The notes: generated by a model from the letters alone, not told the origin. 51,903 bases of DNA from Chloroflexota bacterium (GCA_026710825.1 JAPOQH010000090.1:1-51903); one strand, 5' to 3'. Shown: positions 1-8,017, counted from the stretch's first letter. Numbers and translations: made by a program.

Positions 1-42
1 ATCTTCCGCCGACAAATGTACCGCAAATTTCTCCTGAGCCAT
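1..42 (-). CDS. 5' end of a gene leaving the window, possibly a transposase
   Basis: Only 14 codons are visible, reading leftward off the window edge from an ATG whose complement lies at 40-42. The peptide begins MAQEKFAVHLSAED. A strong ribosome binding site (GGGAGGTG) sits seven bases upstream, so this is a real translation start. The short motif resembles the first residues of IS630-type transposases (lysine, aromatic, valine, x, leucine, then an acidic helix start). That is inference from very few residues. Its position at the edge of a region full of integrase and IS remnants fits a mobile gene. Any other small DNA-binding protein is possible. Confidence 0.4.
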   Translation of the reverse strand, partial: MAQEKFAVHLSAED

Positions 43-104
43 GGTTGCCGCACCTCCCGCACCGCTGTTTGCCACTCACGATAGCGACCATGGCCGATTC
101 TTTC

Positions 105-320
105 TTATCTATGACGATGCAAGTTTGACTGAATACTAGCCTTGATGATGTCCTCGGCGCTATCCTCGGCGCCCCTGCAGGTCTCGACGACCTGGTGTTT
201 GATCGCGGTCCCCTTTCCGGCAGGGCTGCTCTCGTAATAGCTGCACGACGACACCGTACACCAGCCGACGAATCCGGCCACAATGATGATGCCGGCTATC
301 ACGGTCCACTTCTTGACCAA
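105..320 (-). CDS. Possible small single-pass membrane protein
   Basis: This is a 71-residue frame with a TTG start. It has two N-terminal lysines, then a hydrophobic stretch at about residues 6-22 that would make a membrane anchor or signal peptide. A cysteine-containing segment and a polar tail follow. No family is recognised. The ribosome binding site is weak and the region is accessory, so it may be decayed or not expressed. The membrane-anchor pattern and absence of overlap with another gene are the only support. Confidence 0.35.
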   Translation of the reverse strand: MVKKWTVIAGIIIVAGFVGWCTVSSCSYYESSPAGKGTAIKHQVVETCRGAEDSAEDIIKASIQSNLHRHR

Positions 321-366
321 ACCGTAGGAATTCGGGTCCCAACCTCCGTACCTGCCTGAGTCAGGA

Positions 367-594
367 CTAGAGAGCCTCAGTGGTCAACTTCCTATCGAAA
401 GCTGCAACAGCTCCAACGCCGTCGTCCGACCTGGCCACGCTCTCGGCCTGGCGTTGTTTTTCCCGACAGGCGTGGCACCGGGAATCGCCGGGAAGACGCT
501 GGTTAGGACACCGGCTGCAGATGCCGGCCTTGCGACGCTTGGCGGCGGACCTGCGCTTGGCGGCCCGCCGCTTTTCGAGGTCCTTGTAGGGCAT
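367..594 (-). CDS. Small basic zinc-ribbon-like protein
   Basis: This 75-residue protein opens with a very basic helix-like segment (MPYKDLEKRRAAKRRSA) at residues 1-22. Two cysteine pairs follow at about residues 26-43 (CSRC, then CHAC), spaced as in a small zinc ribbon. A clear ribosome binding site (GGAGG) lies seven bases before the ATG. Proteins that begin this way are common beside phage and mobile genes, where they resemble the metal-binding N-terminal part of HNH-type proteins. No nuclease residues are present here. Nucleic-acid binding is a reasonable guess from charge and cysteines. The gene sits just downstream of two tRNA-like elements on the same strand. Confidence 0.6.
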   Translation of the reverse strand: MPYKDLEKRRAAKRRSAAKRRKAGICSRCPNQRLPGDSRCHACREKQRQAESVARSDDGVGAVAAFDRKLTTEAL

Positions 595-625
595 GATGAT
601 CCTCCGTTGTAGTATAGTCGGAGAC

Positions 626-710
626 AGAGCGCCTCGGAATCGAACCGTAAAGCCGCGAGACTCTCATCGGATTGTAATTCCCTGCCTCGTACCAACGGGC
701 AACGCGCTCT
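626..710 (-). tRNA. Degenerate type II tRNA-like element A
   Basis: An 85-nt sequence can be folded as a tRNA with a long variable arm. The acceptor stem AGAGCGC/GCGCTCT is a perfect 7 bp and the D stem TGCC/GGCA a perfect 4 bp, with GG in the D loop. The T loop TTCGATT is flanked by only three clean pairs. The anticodon stem keeps only three pairs around the loop ATTACAA, which would give anticodon UAC. A long variable arm normally marks Leu, Ser or Tyr, so UAC is contradictory. No CCA is encoded. It aligns base for base with element B, 59 nt upstream on the same strand. It may be a decayed or phage-type tRNA. Confidence 0.45.
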
Positions 711-769
711 CTGGACCGAATGGCGGCAGACCGAAAGGCTTGCCGCATTTTCGTTATCACTTGAAAGGC

Positions 770-854
770 GGAGCGCATCGGAGTCGAACCGAACCGCTTG
801 CCAACGCTCACAGGAGCTTAAATCCGAGCCCCGTGCCAACGGGCAACTCGCTCC
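770..854 (-). tRNA. Type II tRNA-like element B, possibly tRNA-Leu(UAA)
   Basis: This 85-nt element has the same layout as element A. The acceptor arms GGAGCGA/GCGCTCC pair at six of seven positions. The D arm contains GCC/GGC with TTGG in the loop, and the T loop TTCGACT has four good stem pairs. The anticodon loop TTTAAGC gives UAA (leucine), which agrees with the long variable arm. The anticodon stem has only three or four pairs and no CCA is encoded. Elements A and B are equal in length and share the D-arm core, suggesting tandem duplication. A functional tRNA is possible but not certain. Confidence 0.5.
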
Positions 855-881
855 TTGTATTTGATACAGCGTTTTCTCTGA

Positions 882-1601
882 TGGGCCCCACCATACGCGT
901 ATCTGATAGACCCGCCAACCCTTTTTTCATGCCAATTTCAAACACGAAACCCACGCTCGTCGCCGCCTTCCTGGGACCAGGATTTCAACTATCCTACACA
1001 ACTGCCTACGGCGCTACTATCGCCGGATCGCCGACACCGGTATCTGCTGGTGAGGCGCAATGGCTGGGACGAGAGGATCGCGCTGTTTGTGATGCTGATT
1101 CTCTCCACCGCCGACGAGACCGACGACGGAACCTTCCACCCATTCCGAGATGTACTCGACTCCACCGAGCGTTTTGAGGACATCGAGCAGGAGATTGCCA
1201 CGACTTGCCAACACGGTGGTTTGCATGGATTACACGTTCTATGCGATGGATCGGGAACTGCGGCAGTCATAGACTTTGGCAATGTGGGACCCGCACCAAG
1301 TTGCACTGACCCTATCGTCTTAGGTCTGTCTGTTTTATTCCACAAAGACAGTCCGTTCCGAGGGCATTCTTGGCCGACGGTTCAACAATCAGAAGCGTGG
1401 TTCGATCTGGACGAATACCTGCAGAGATGCCCTGTACCCAATTTCGTAGCAGCGTGCCGTGACTGGGCTAACGAAGCAAGCACGCCCGCTGGATTGTCTG
1501 CGGTTTTATACGCAGAAGCAGTTCGACAGTTAAAGTACAAGGACACGAACTACCCCCGAGCTTTGGGGATCGCATGTGCCGCCATGCGAAACCGGGTTTG
1601 A
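882..1601 (+). pseudogene. Kinase-fold (APH-like) C-terminal fragment
   Basis: An open frame runs from just after a TGA at 879 to the stop at 1601. The possible GTG start at 1050 has no convincing ribosome binding site. The visible part matches the C-terminal lobe of aminoglycoside-phosphotransferase-like kinases: a catalytic-loop region (HGGLHGLHVL, about 40% into the frame), then a metal-site-like VIDFGNVG, then a helical tail. The usual catalytic aspartate and asparagine of HGDxxxxN are glycine and histidine here, so catalysis is doubtful. Proteins of this kind also occur as companion domains in bacterial conflict systems. No N-terminal lobe is seen upstream, so this is probably a remnant. 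Confidence 0.5.
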
Positions 1602-1762
1602 CACTAATTATTTCGATACCCGACTTTGACTAGGCGCGATTGCCCTGCGCGCGAACTATGAAACATGGCACACTTTCGTTCAAAGTCTGCCATTTTCCAT
1701 GGCCTCGCGCTGGGAACCGCGTGAATTCTAGCGTCAAAGCAAGGACAGCAACCATCCAACGT

Positions 1763-1788
1763 GGCCGACTTCGCATAGGAAGTCGGCC
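1763..1788. terminator. Perfect 10-bp hairpin, terminator-like
   Basis: Arms GGCCGACTTC and GAAGTCGGCC are perfectly complementary around the loop GCATAG. A short TTC follows on the plus strand instead of a proper T tract. It lies between the kinase-like fragment and the integrase remnant, so it could end the upstream transcript. It could equally be a terminal structure of a lost element. Confidence 0.45.
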
Positions 1789-1799
1789 TTCGTCAAAGT

Positions 1800-2112
1800 C
1801 CGTGGAATATGGCCACCCGCCAACTCCCCTAATCGCTCGACGCCCAACCAGGTGGACTGGCTGCTGGGCATCATGCCCTCCAGCCAGCCGTGGCTTTTCA
1901 CGCCGCTGCTGTTGCGCACCGAATTGCGCCAGGCCGAGGCACTGAACCTCTGATGGCTTGACCTGAACTTCTCCACCCCGGTGCCCACCGTGACCGTCAG
2001 TGAGAGAGAGGGTTGTCGGTCCCGCGTGGTGCTCCCTCATCGGCAGTGGGTCGAAGCGTTCTTGCCAATCCGCAAGGCAAAGCCTGGTGACCGCGTGTCC
2101 CCGTTTTCTGCA
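1800..2112 (+). pseudogene. Broken tyrosine recombinase (integrase)
   Basis: Reading one plus frame gives the start of an integrase catalytic domain: LLLRTELRQAEALNL, corresponding to the Arg-containing box where the usual GLR is ELR. An in-frame TGA follows at 1951-1953. The same frame then continues with a recognisable beta-hairpin region (PVPTVTVSEREGCRSRVV) and a helix ending near RKAKPGDRV. Beyond about 2112 the frame loses similarity, and an unrelated remnant begins in another frame. The His-x-x-Arg and Tyr boxes are absent. The gene is therefore both stopped and truncated. An intact recombinase of similar type lies at 3536-4177. Confidence 0.65.
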
Positions 2113-2336
2113 CTGACACCGGCCACCAGATCGCCGAGGTAGTCAAACTCAACAGCGACCTCTCGGGGCGCGACATCAAACAGATCATCAAGCTGGCTGG
2201 CCTGTGGGCCGCGAACAGCGAACAGCCCGTTGACCTGGACGCCCTCCAGTTCGCTCGGCAGTTCATCCCCAACCGTGCGACCGCAGGCCAGCCCGGTGCG
2301 ATTGATCGGGCCTGCCCCGCTATGGTGCGGGCGTGA
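2112..2336 (+). pseudogene. C-terminal remnant of an AAA-type ATPase
   Basis: A second plus frame, directly joined to the integrase remnant, reads through a helix typical of the AAA lid: an LSGRDIKQIIKLAGLWA segment, then a VDLDALQFARQF helix. It ends at the TGA at 2334-2336. The SGRDI-type motif followed by helices is how AAA ATPases (FtsH/ClpX/CDC48-like groups) end. No Walker motifs are present, so only the tail survives. The abrupt join to integrase sequence shows a deletion or recombination junction near 2110. Assignment to a particular AAA family is not possible. Confidence 0.5.
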
Positions 2337-2499
2337 CGCAGCGGTGCGTTTGTAGGGCTGCCCGGGGTACGAACGTACCTTGCCACGGCGTCGCCGCCCG
2401 GTAGATTGGTAGCGCTGGCCAACATCGGCCCCTAACGGATCACGGGTCCCGGCCACCGAACGCCGGAGATTGGAAAGCACGCAGGAAAGGAGAAGGCAA

Positions 2500-3291
2500 A
2501 TGCGAATCCGCAAAACCGCCCTGGCATGGTCCACGGCCCTCGCCATCATCGCCGGAACCGCGTTTATGGCGTGTGGGAGCGAGACGCCACCGGCAGCGAG
2601 TACCGTTGATCCGACGGCGCAATCATCCGCTTCCACTGTGGCGATTGCGGCCACGGCGACCCCGTCCGTCGGCGGCGCCCCAAGCCAGGAACAGGTGACG
2701 AACTCTACAACGCAGTCGCAACCTCCAGCAGCCGGACCGAGCGATCCCACACCGGCCCAGGCCACGGAAACGCCGCAGAGTGTCAGCGCTCCGACTGCTG
2801 AACCGCCAACGCCAACGACTGCCGCCCCAACTGAACCGCCAACGCCAACGTCTGCGGCGCCGACCCCGACCGTCGCCAGCATGGATCAGCAGGGCGGCGC
2901 GGGCGCATCGACCCAGCCGCCAAGTATTTCCTCGGGGAACCTTGACGACTACATCAAGAAGATGTGCGGCGACACCTCGTCGAGGCCCTGGGAGGCGGGC
3001 GAATCCCTCAAGGAACTCTCCGATGGTCTGGGATTCTTGAGCGAGGCAATGAGCGGGATACGGCCTCCGAGGGAGGTGTCCGCATGGCATGATGCCCGGA
3101 TTTCGTTAGCGGTGGCCATGAAGGAGACCATCGACGAGTACCTGGACAACCCGGCTGGCCGGACCGAGGACGATTTTCTTGTTTCGATGTTCACAACCCT
3201 TTTGCCTGAATTTGAGCCTGTTCAACAGGCCATTGACGGCATGGACCCAGATACCCGAACCCGCATGGCCGAGGGCGGTTGCCTTGATTAA
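2500..3291 (+). CDS. Lipoprotein with Thr/Pro-rich linker
   Basis: The start at ATG 2500 is chosen because AAAGGAGAAGG lies just upstream and the protein then opens with a clean lipoprotein signal: Arg/Lys residues, a hydrophobic core, and lipobox FMAC with the modified cysteine at residue 25. Residues about 27-145 are a disordered linker rich in Thr, Pro, Ala and Ser. A small folded domain with two cysteines fills about 150-263. It should sit on the outer face of the membrane. No enzyme motif is seen. The domain could bind a ligand or another envelope protein. Linkers of this type recur in 4829-6019 and in the transporter lipoproteins of this window. Confidence 0.75.
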   Translation: MRIRKTALAWSTALAIIAGTAFMACGSETPPAASTVDPTAQSSASTVAIAATATPSVGGAPSQEQVTNSTTQSQPPAAGPSDPTPAQATETPQSVSAPTAEPPTPTTAAPTEPPTPTSAAPTPTVASMDQQGGAGASTQPPSISSGNLDDYIKKMCGDTSSRPWEAGESLKELSDGLGFLSEAMSGIRPPREVSAWHDARISLAVAMKETIDEYLDNPAGRTEDDFLVSMFTTLLPEFEPVQQAIDGMDPDTRTRMAEGGCLD

Positions 3292-3535
3292 GGGTAGGCA
3301 GGCAGAGACTCCCGCCCTGCGACAACCCTGGATAACCTAGCCGGTTCGGATAGGGCGATTCTGTGGATGGCGGACCACCGACCGTGAAAAGCGGCCCAAT
3401 CCGGCGCAACTAAATCCCCGATTTTGTTGCGACATCGCCCTACTCCCGCGCCAACGCCCACATGACCGCGGATCATTTAAGATCGCCTAACTCGCGGTTT
3501 TGCAACAATCACACCGGGAGAATTGTGCCAACGCC

Positions 3536-4177
3536 ATGACGACGCCCGAAAACACCCCGCCAACCACCGCCGTCCGCCGCCGACGCCCCCGCGGCATCTA
3601 TCCCAGGGCCCCAGCCAGCCAACCCCAGCAAAGGGAGCGGAAACTGCCCGTGTACCTGGACCAGTCCGAGGTCAACGCCCTGAGCGCGGCGGCGCCCAAC
3701 CCCGAGGCCAGGTTGCTTATGCTGGAACAGAGGAGGGCCGGACTGCGGGTGTCCGAGGCACTGGCCTTGGAGATCGCCGACCTGCATATGAGTTCCGACC
3801 GCCCCACGCTCACGTTGCGCAACGGCAAGGGGCGCGTGGACCGCGAGGTTCCGGTCCACGCGGAACTGCAGAACGCACTGATCGCGATCACGTCATTCGG
3901 TTCGGACCGGCAGGGCCGGTTGATCCAGGTGCCGCGTTCGACGGCCTGGAGGTGGGTTCAGGCCGCCCTGGGCCGCTTCGTCGAGGCGGGGCAGCTCCCC
4001 GCCGGCCGCAAGGTCGGGACCCACACGCTGCGCCCCAGTTACGCACGCCACCTGCTGCTGAACGGCGTCCCGATCAACTACCTGTCCGATTGGTTGGGAC
4101 ACGCCGACCTGGAGACGACCCTGATCTATCTGAAACTCGTGTCCGATCCGGCGGGCACGCTGGCCCACGTTTCGTGA
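3536..4177 (+). CDS. Tyrosine recombinase, catalytic domain only
   Basis: The 213-residue protein carries all the active-site residues expected of the tyrosine recombinase/phage integrase family: Arg71 in AGLRVSEAL, Lys98 in the beta-hairpin (NGKGR), His163 and Arg166 in THTLRPSYARHLL, His189 in GHADLETT, and Tyr198 as nucleophile. The first 35 residues are basic and probably disordered. The usual N-terminal core-binding helical domain is missing, so DNA specificity may be unusual or need a partner. ATG 3536 is used; a TTG at 3500 would add 12 residues. The stop overlaps the start of the next gene (GTGA at 4174-4177), so the two are translationally coupled. It could move the surrounding accessory DNA. 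Confidence 0.8.
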   Translation: MTTPENTPPTTAVRRRRPRGIYPRAPASQPQQRERKLPVYLDQSEVNALSAAAPNPEARLLMLEQRRAGLRVSEALALEIADLHMSSDRPTLTLRNGKGRVDREVPVHAELQNALIAITSFGSDRQGRLIQVPRSTAWRWVQAALGRFVEAGQLPAGRKVGTHTLRPSYARHLLLNGVPINYLSDWLGHADLETTLIYLKLVSDPAGTLAHVS

Positions 4178-4707
4178 CGGCCCGGTGGATTAGGGTTCTG
4201 CTCGGCATTGGGATCGCGGCGATACCCGTGGTGATCTATTTCAGTTTAGTGGGTATAGACCGCCTCACCTCGGGAGACACAGAACAGGCCGCTCCTGCGG
4301 GACATGCAGCCATGGTCGCGCCAAGGGCCACAGCGGACACCGCACGAAACGAAGGCGTTGCTGAACGGCAATCGCCGAGGCCGTCGAATGTGGAGGCGAC
4401 TCTGCAGGCGGAGGCAACTGACAATTTAAACGGGATGGACGAGGTTTGCCGCGTGTTGGAACCTGACGATGTGTACCGGCAATGGTACGCCCGCGCCATT
4501 CGCGGCGGCGGCAGCGAATGGTACGCCACACAAGTCGGGTTGAGCGCCGTTCTGTCGGCCTTTCCCTCTCTGAATCCAACGGAGGGGTTGACGTTGAGCG
4601 TTTATTGCGACGCCCGAGAAGGTGGGAGGTCGCAATTCGACGCTTTCCACCGAGCGGCTGAATTGGTGGCCGCTAACGAACCTCTGATCCGTGAGTGGTC
4701 GAAGTGA
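4174..4707 (+). CDS. Membrane-anchored protein coupled to the recombinase
   Basis: This 177-residue protein starts at a GTG that overlaps the recombinase stop codon by four bases. Residues about 5-27 form one transmembrane helix. A polar, low-complexity stretch (about 30-85) and a compact C-terminal region with two cysteines (about 90-177) follow. No known family is recognised. The overlap means it is made with the recombinase, which is an unusual partner for an envelope protein. It could also be a cargo gene whose own promoter was lost. Membrane location is well supported; function is not known. Confidence 0.65.
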   Translation: MTARWIRVLLGIGIAAIPVVIYFSLVGIDRLTSGDTEQAAPAGHAAMVAPRATADTARNEGVAERQSPRPSNVEATLQAEATDNLNGMDEVCRVLEPDDVYRQWYARAIRGGGSEWYATQVGLSAVLSAFPSLNPTEGLTLSVYCDAREGGRSQFDAFHRAAELVAANEPLIREWSK

Positions 4708-4828
4708 ACGTCGCAAGAATTTACTACGCAACCACCACCACTAGCGGTAGCGCCTAACCAACGCGGTCGTAATCGGACCGCATACACACCACAACAGGAC
4801 GACAATAAGCGTCCGCAAGGAAATTTCC

Positions 4829-6019
4829 ATGAAATCAGTATTGTCCCGTTTGGCCATTGGCCTCTGTCTCATATTCGTGATGATGGCCTGTGCTGCGCCA
4901 TCGGCCACGCCGACGCCGATCCCGACCTCCGAACCCACGGCGACCGCGACCTCAACCCTTGAACCCACGGCGAGGGTCGTTACGGCGACGCCATCACCCA
5001 CTCCGAAGCCAACATTGGAACCACTGGCGGCGATGTTCGGTGTCGAATTGGACCGAATCAGGGTGATTGACGGAAGAAGATTGCCGACCGGCGATGATCC
5101 TGTGATCCTGGTGGGTTGCCACGCCCTCACCGTAAGCGGCGGGATTTCCGCGTTCACGCTTGACGGAAGCCTACCAGAATTGACCCGAGGGCAGCGTGTG
5201 GATGGGATGGCCGTCGTCAAGAACTTTCTAGTGAATACGATTGGTACGGGATGTTATGAAATAGCGGTCAGGCCTTTGGAAGAGGAAACCTACAATTACG
5301 GTCTTGACCAAATCGCCAGGTGGGGTGGCGGTACGTCAGTCAGAATAATGGAGTATGACCTGCTCCATTATTCTGACGCTGTGCGCAGAATACCAAGCGT
5401 CGCATCCTACCAATTGCCAGATTGGACGCCCACGCCCCCGCCCACACCGACGCCCACGTTCACGCCGAGGCCCACCTGGACCCCAACGCCGGAACCCACG
5501 GCAACAGCGACACCGCTACCAACCTCAACGCCCGAACCGACGCCCACACCGGCGCCGACTCCCACACCAAGGCCAACATCTACGCCGCGACCTACGGCTA
5601 CTCCCGTTCCGTGGAAATCATACGAGCATAACAAAGATCGGGACCAAAGCCGGGCGTGCGACACTCGCCCAAACTTTGAGCTTGATGTACCACCGGAGTG
5701 GGTGGAGGGCGGCCTACGGTGCGGTTCTTTGACGTTCGAGTCCCGCGACGAAAAAAGCCTGGTGGAGGTGATTTGGCAACATCTGCCGAATTACGATAGC
5801 GACCCAGACATAGCAATAAAACAGATCGAGGAGGACTACGAACGGGAGACATTCACTGACCACCTCGGCGCCACATGGACCTACGAGACGAAATCCAGTA
5901 AGCAAATTACGTTGCAGGGGCAACCGGCTTTGCGCCAGACGATCAAAATAACGAATGATCGTCCTTTCCTGTGGTGTAGCTCGGTGGGCTACCGTTTGAT
6001 CGTTCTGCCCAATTCATAG
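4829..6019 (+). CDS. Lipoprotein with two Thr/Pro linkers, interrupted by TAG
   Basis: The frame starts with a lipoprotein signal whose lipobox is MMAC (Cys21). A Thr/Pro linker (about 23-66) leads to a first folded domain (about 67-195). A second, longer Thr/Pro linker (about 200-262) leads to a second domain (about 265-396) with a PPEWVEGG segment and two cysteines. The frame meets TAG at 6017-6019. The same frame then continues for 38 more codons with protein-like sequence to a TGA at 6134-6136. The stop thus looks like a recent nonsense change or a site of read-through. The product would be anchored outside the membrane. No catalytic motif is recognised. Confidence 0.7.
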   Translation: MKSVLSRLAIGLCLIFVMMACAAPSATPTPIPTSEPTATATSTLEPTARVVTATPSPTPKPTLEPLAAMFGVELDRIRVIDGRRLPTGDDPVILVGCHALTVSGGISAFTLDGSLPELTRGQRVDGMAVVKNFLVNTIGTGCYEIAVRPLEEETYNYGLDQIARWGGGTSVRIMEYDLLHYSDAVRRIPSVASYQLPDWTPTPPPTPTPTFTPRPTWTPTPEPTATATPLPTSTPEPTPTPAPTPTPRPTSTPRPTATPVPWKSYEHNKDRDQSRACDTRPNFELDVPPEWVEGGLRCGSLTFESRDEKSLVEVIWQHLPNYDSDPDIAIKQIEEDYERETFTDHLGATWTYETKSSKQITLQGQPALRQTIKITNDRPFLWCSSVGYRLIVLPNS

Positions 6020-6136
6020 GATTCTCATGTTCAACGGGCGGTGTGGATGGAAGCCGTCTATTGTACGGGTTCATCGCGCCACGATTCGAACCTAAAGAGA
6101 ATGGTGGATAGCCTGCGTTTGACCGAACCTTACTGA
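6020..6136 (+). pseudogene. In-frame continuation after the TAG of the lipoprotein
   Basis: Following the TAG at 6017-6019, the identical frame reads 38 codons including AVWMEAVYCTG and a final RMVDSLRLTEPY before TGA. The amphipathic ending looks like the natural C-terminus of the second domain and supplies a third cysteine. There is no ribosome binding site for a separate start. It is best read as the detached tail of the upstream gene. Confidence 0.6.
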
Positions 6137-6171
6137 TAGCCACAGCCGCCCAAACAGGGAGAATCAGTCGA

Positions 6172-6477
6172 GTGCTGAACAAGATAGTATTCGCCGACAC
6201 CCGGTGTCGGCCCGGGCGTTATTGGGCAACGTTGCTTGCCATGACGTTGGGAACCACGGTCGTCAACGTGGCGGCGCAAGCATCGTTGGAACCGTTAGCC
6301 TCCGTCGCAATTGCGGTGGTGTGGGCGTTGGCAAGCACCTACGTGTGGCTTTGCGTGTGCGCCGCCCGCTACCGGGACACAGGTTTCACCGGCTGGTGGG
6401 CGTTCGTGACGCTCATCCCTCTATTCGGTTGGCTGGAGGCCATCGCGTTGGGATTGCGGGAAACTCACGATGAATGA
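6172..6477 (+). CDS. DUF805-like small membrane protein
   Basis: This 101-residue protein has a GTG start with an AGGGAGAA site about eleven bases upstream. Hydrophobic helices cover roughly residues 18-36, 43-62 and 74-93. The loop RYRDTGFTGWWAF between helices two and three is the signature of the DUF805 family (arginine, aspartate, glycine, then an aromatic Trp-Trp). Family members are inner-membrane proteins of unknown role, often in accessory DNA. Here it follows the TAG-interrupted lipoprotein by 35 bases on the same strand, so co-transcription is possible. Confidence 0.75.
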   Translation: MLNKIVFADTRCRPGRYWATLLAMTLGTTVVNVAAQASLEPLASVAIAVVWALASTYVWLCVCAARYRDTGFTGWWAFVTLIPLFGWLEAIALGLRETHDE

Positions 6478-6533
6478 CATCGCGCAAGGGCACGGCCAGC
6501 AACCTGATTCAGTGTCGCAAATTGTTGCTACGC

Positions 6534-7179
6534 TCACGGTCCCAAAGGCCAACTGTCCTGTATCACGTAGGCGACCCTGCCCTCCTGGTCGCGTTCGCTG
6601 GCGTACAGCGCAATCTCGGCGTAGGGCAACGCGCCGGACCTGCCGCTGGGTATGCCGTGCCAGAATTCGGCCATGGCGCGGTATTGGTCCGGGTTGTCCG
6701 TGGCGAAACTGCCCACGGTGACGTGCGGCAGGAACGCGAACCCGGGCGGATCGAAACCCGGACACTCCACCGCGTGGTTGACGCTGGCCGGTAGCGCGGC
6801 CAATTCCTCCGTCTGTCCCAGGACGCCGATCCAGGCCACCCTTGGGTCCACGCCGCCGCGGTCGGGGAAGGTGTAGGGACCGCCCAGGCGGGGGGGAACG
6901 GCGCTGATTGCGCCGCGACCTCGCCGAGGGCCGCAGTCAACGGCGGGATGCGGTCCGCGTCCACCGACCCGAGGAAGCGCAGAGTGAGGTGGTAGGGCTG
7001 GTGTCGAGGCCGGTGGATTCGGGAGGATGGCGGTGGCCATCGCCGCCCGGCGCCCACGGCGCGGGTTCGCCATCGCCGCAGGGGAAAGCGCCGGCCATCA
7101 CCGCGCTTTTCGCGGCTAGGTCGTCCGCCTGGCCGTCGTATATCTGCAGGGCCACAAAAAGCCGTTTGACGTGGGACAT
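6534..7179 (-). pseudogene. thpR: RNA 2',3'-cyclic phosphodiesterase (ThpR/LigT-like), frameshifted
   Basis: A good start (ATG with complement at 7177-7179, GGGAG upstream) gives the family's beginning, SHVKRLFVALQI. The sequence then changes frame around 7015, where the first HxT motif is found (YHLTLRFLG). It changes frame again at a run of seven G (6890-6896), after which the second motif HVTVG and the normal end are read. An intact enzyme would be about 200 residues with two HxT motifs acting on 2',3'-cyclic or 2'-5' RNA ends. Two frame changes make it a pseudogene unless the G-run indel is a sequencing error. Confidence 0.75.
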
Positions 7180-7274
7180 TGCGTTTCTCCCGGGTACAGG
7201 CGATTTAGCGTGGCAACAAGTTGCTACGGTGTCGGGCAAGGTGGCGCCTAACAAGGGTCGGGGCTGCCAATGGA

Positions 7275-7670
7275 TCACTCAAAGCAGGCCATTTCGTTCT
7301 CCGACATCACCTCCAGGAGATTGCCCACGTCCCAGGTCGCAGTCAGGTCGGGATCATCGTGGAGGGTCAGCGTGAACGACGCGGCGCCGTGGTCGCGGAT
7401 GGCCTGGGCGAATCGCTGTGCATCCTCGCCGCGCAGACGTATGCGGTCGGCGCGGGTGGTCCAGGTGCGCCACTGGACATCGACACTCTGGCCGGATACG
7501 TCGCTAGAGGCGTTCAACCAGCCCTGCGATTGGCCGGACGGGTTGACGACCACGTGGTGGGCGAGGTCCCTGGGATAGACCAGGTTCACCCTGGCGACTC
7601 TCCTGCCGTCCTCGTAGAAAACGCAGGTGTATTGCTGGCCCATTTGGTCGGTGGCGTATTGTGTGCCCAC
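7275..7670 (-). CDS. Hypothetical protein, 131 residues
   Basis: A GTG start is preceded by a modest AGAAGG site, and an upstream TAA in frame rules out a longer start. The protein has an alternating hydrophobic pattern suggestive of beta strands, several Trp residues, and a segment resembling an invasion-associated or TipAS-like beta fold (SVDVQWRTWTTRADRIRL). No family is recognised with confidence and there is no signal peptide. It lies between two broken genes on the same strand. It keeps an uninterrupted frame, so it may be the only working gene of that stretch. Confidence 0.5.
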   Translation of the reverse strand: MGTQYATDQMGQQYTCVFYEDGRRVARVNLVYPRDLAHHVVVNPSGQSQGWLNASSDVSGQSVDVQWRTWTTRADRIRLRGEDAQRFAQAIRDHGAASFTLTLHDDPDLTATWDVGNLLEVMSENEMACFE

Positions 7671-7688
7671 GATGTTGTGCGCCTTCTG

Positions 7689-8010
7689 TTAAGCGTTGGC
7701 TAGCAGGGATGCGAACAACCACTGTTCCCGCCGGCCTTTGCGTTCCACGAAGCGCAGGGTTTCAGCGATAGATGCCACGTCGGACCGGAATTCAGGCGCC
7801 ACGCGGGTGCGCTGCTGCGCAAAGGCGTCGGCGGTCGGCGTGGGCGGCAACGTACAGGACCCAGGCCGCCATGACCCGCGCCAGGGTCCGCTGAAAACCC
7901 AGCCACTTGAATCCCGCCGTGAACAGGACCACCGCACGGCCCGCCAACTCCAACGCCAGCAGGGGCGAGATCGCGCAAAAGACAACGATGGCGGCATTCT
8001 GAACTTAACG
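7689..8010 (-). pseudogene. Frameshifted membrane protein remnant
   Basis: Two minus frames carry parts of one protein. One frame, from about 8000 down to about 7800, reads two membrane-like stretches (AIVVFCAISPLLALELAG and a second at VMAAWVLYVAAH). Near 7835 the coding pattern moves to another frame, which ends with a charged amphipathic tail (SIAETLRFVERKGRREQWLF) at the stop at 7689. No start codon with a ribosome binding site is evident. It is probably a two-helix membrane protein that has lost its frame. No family is recognised. Confidence 0.5.
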
Positions 8011-8017
8011 CTGGATT

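Noticed and set aside
5407..5664. Val/Gly repeat protein on the minus strand
   Set aside because: It is the complement of the Thr/Pro linker of the lipoprotein at 4829-6019.
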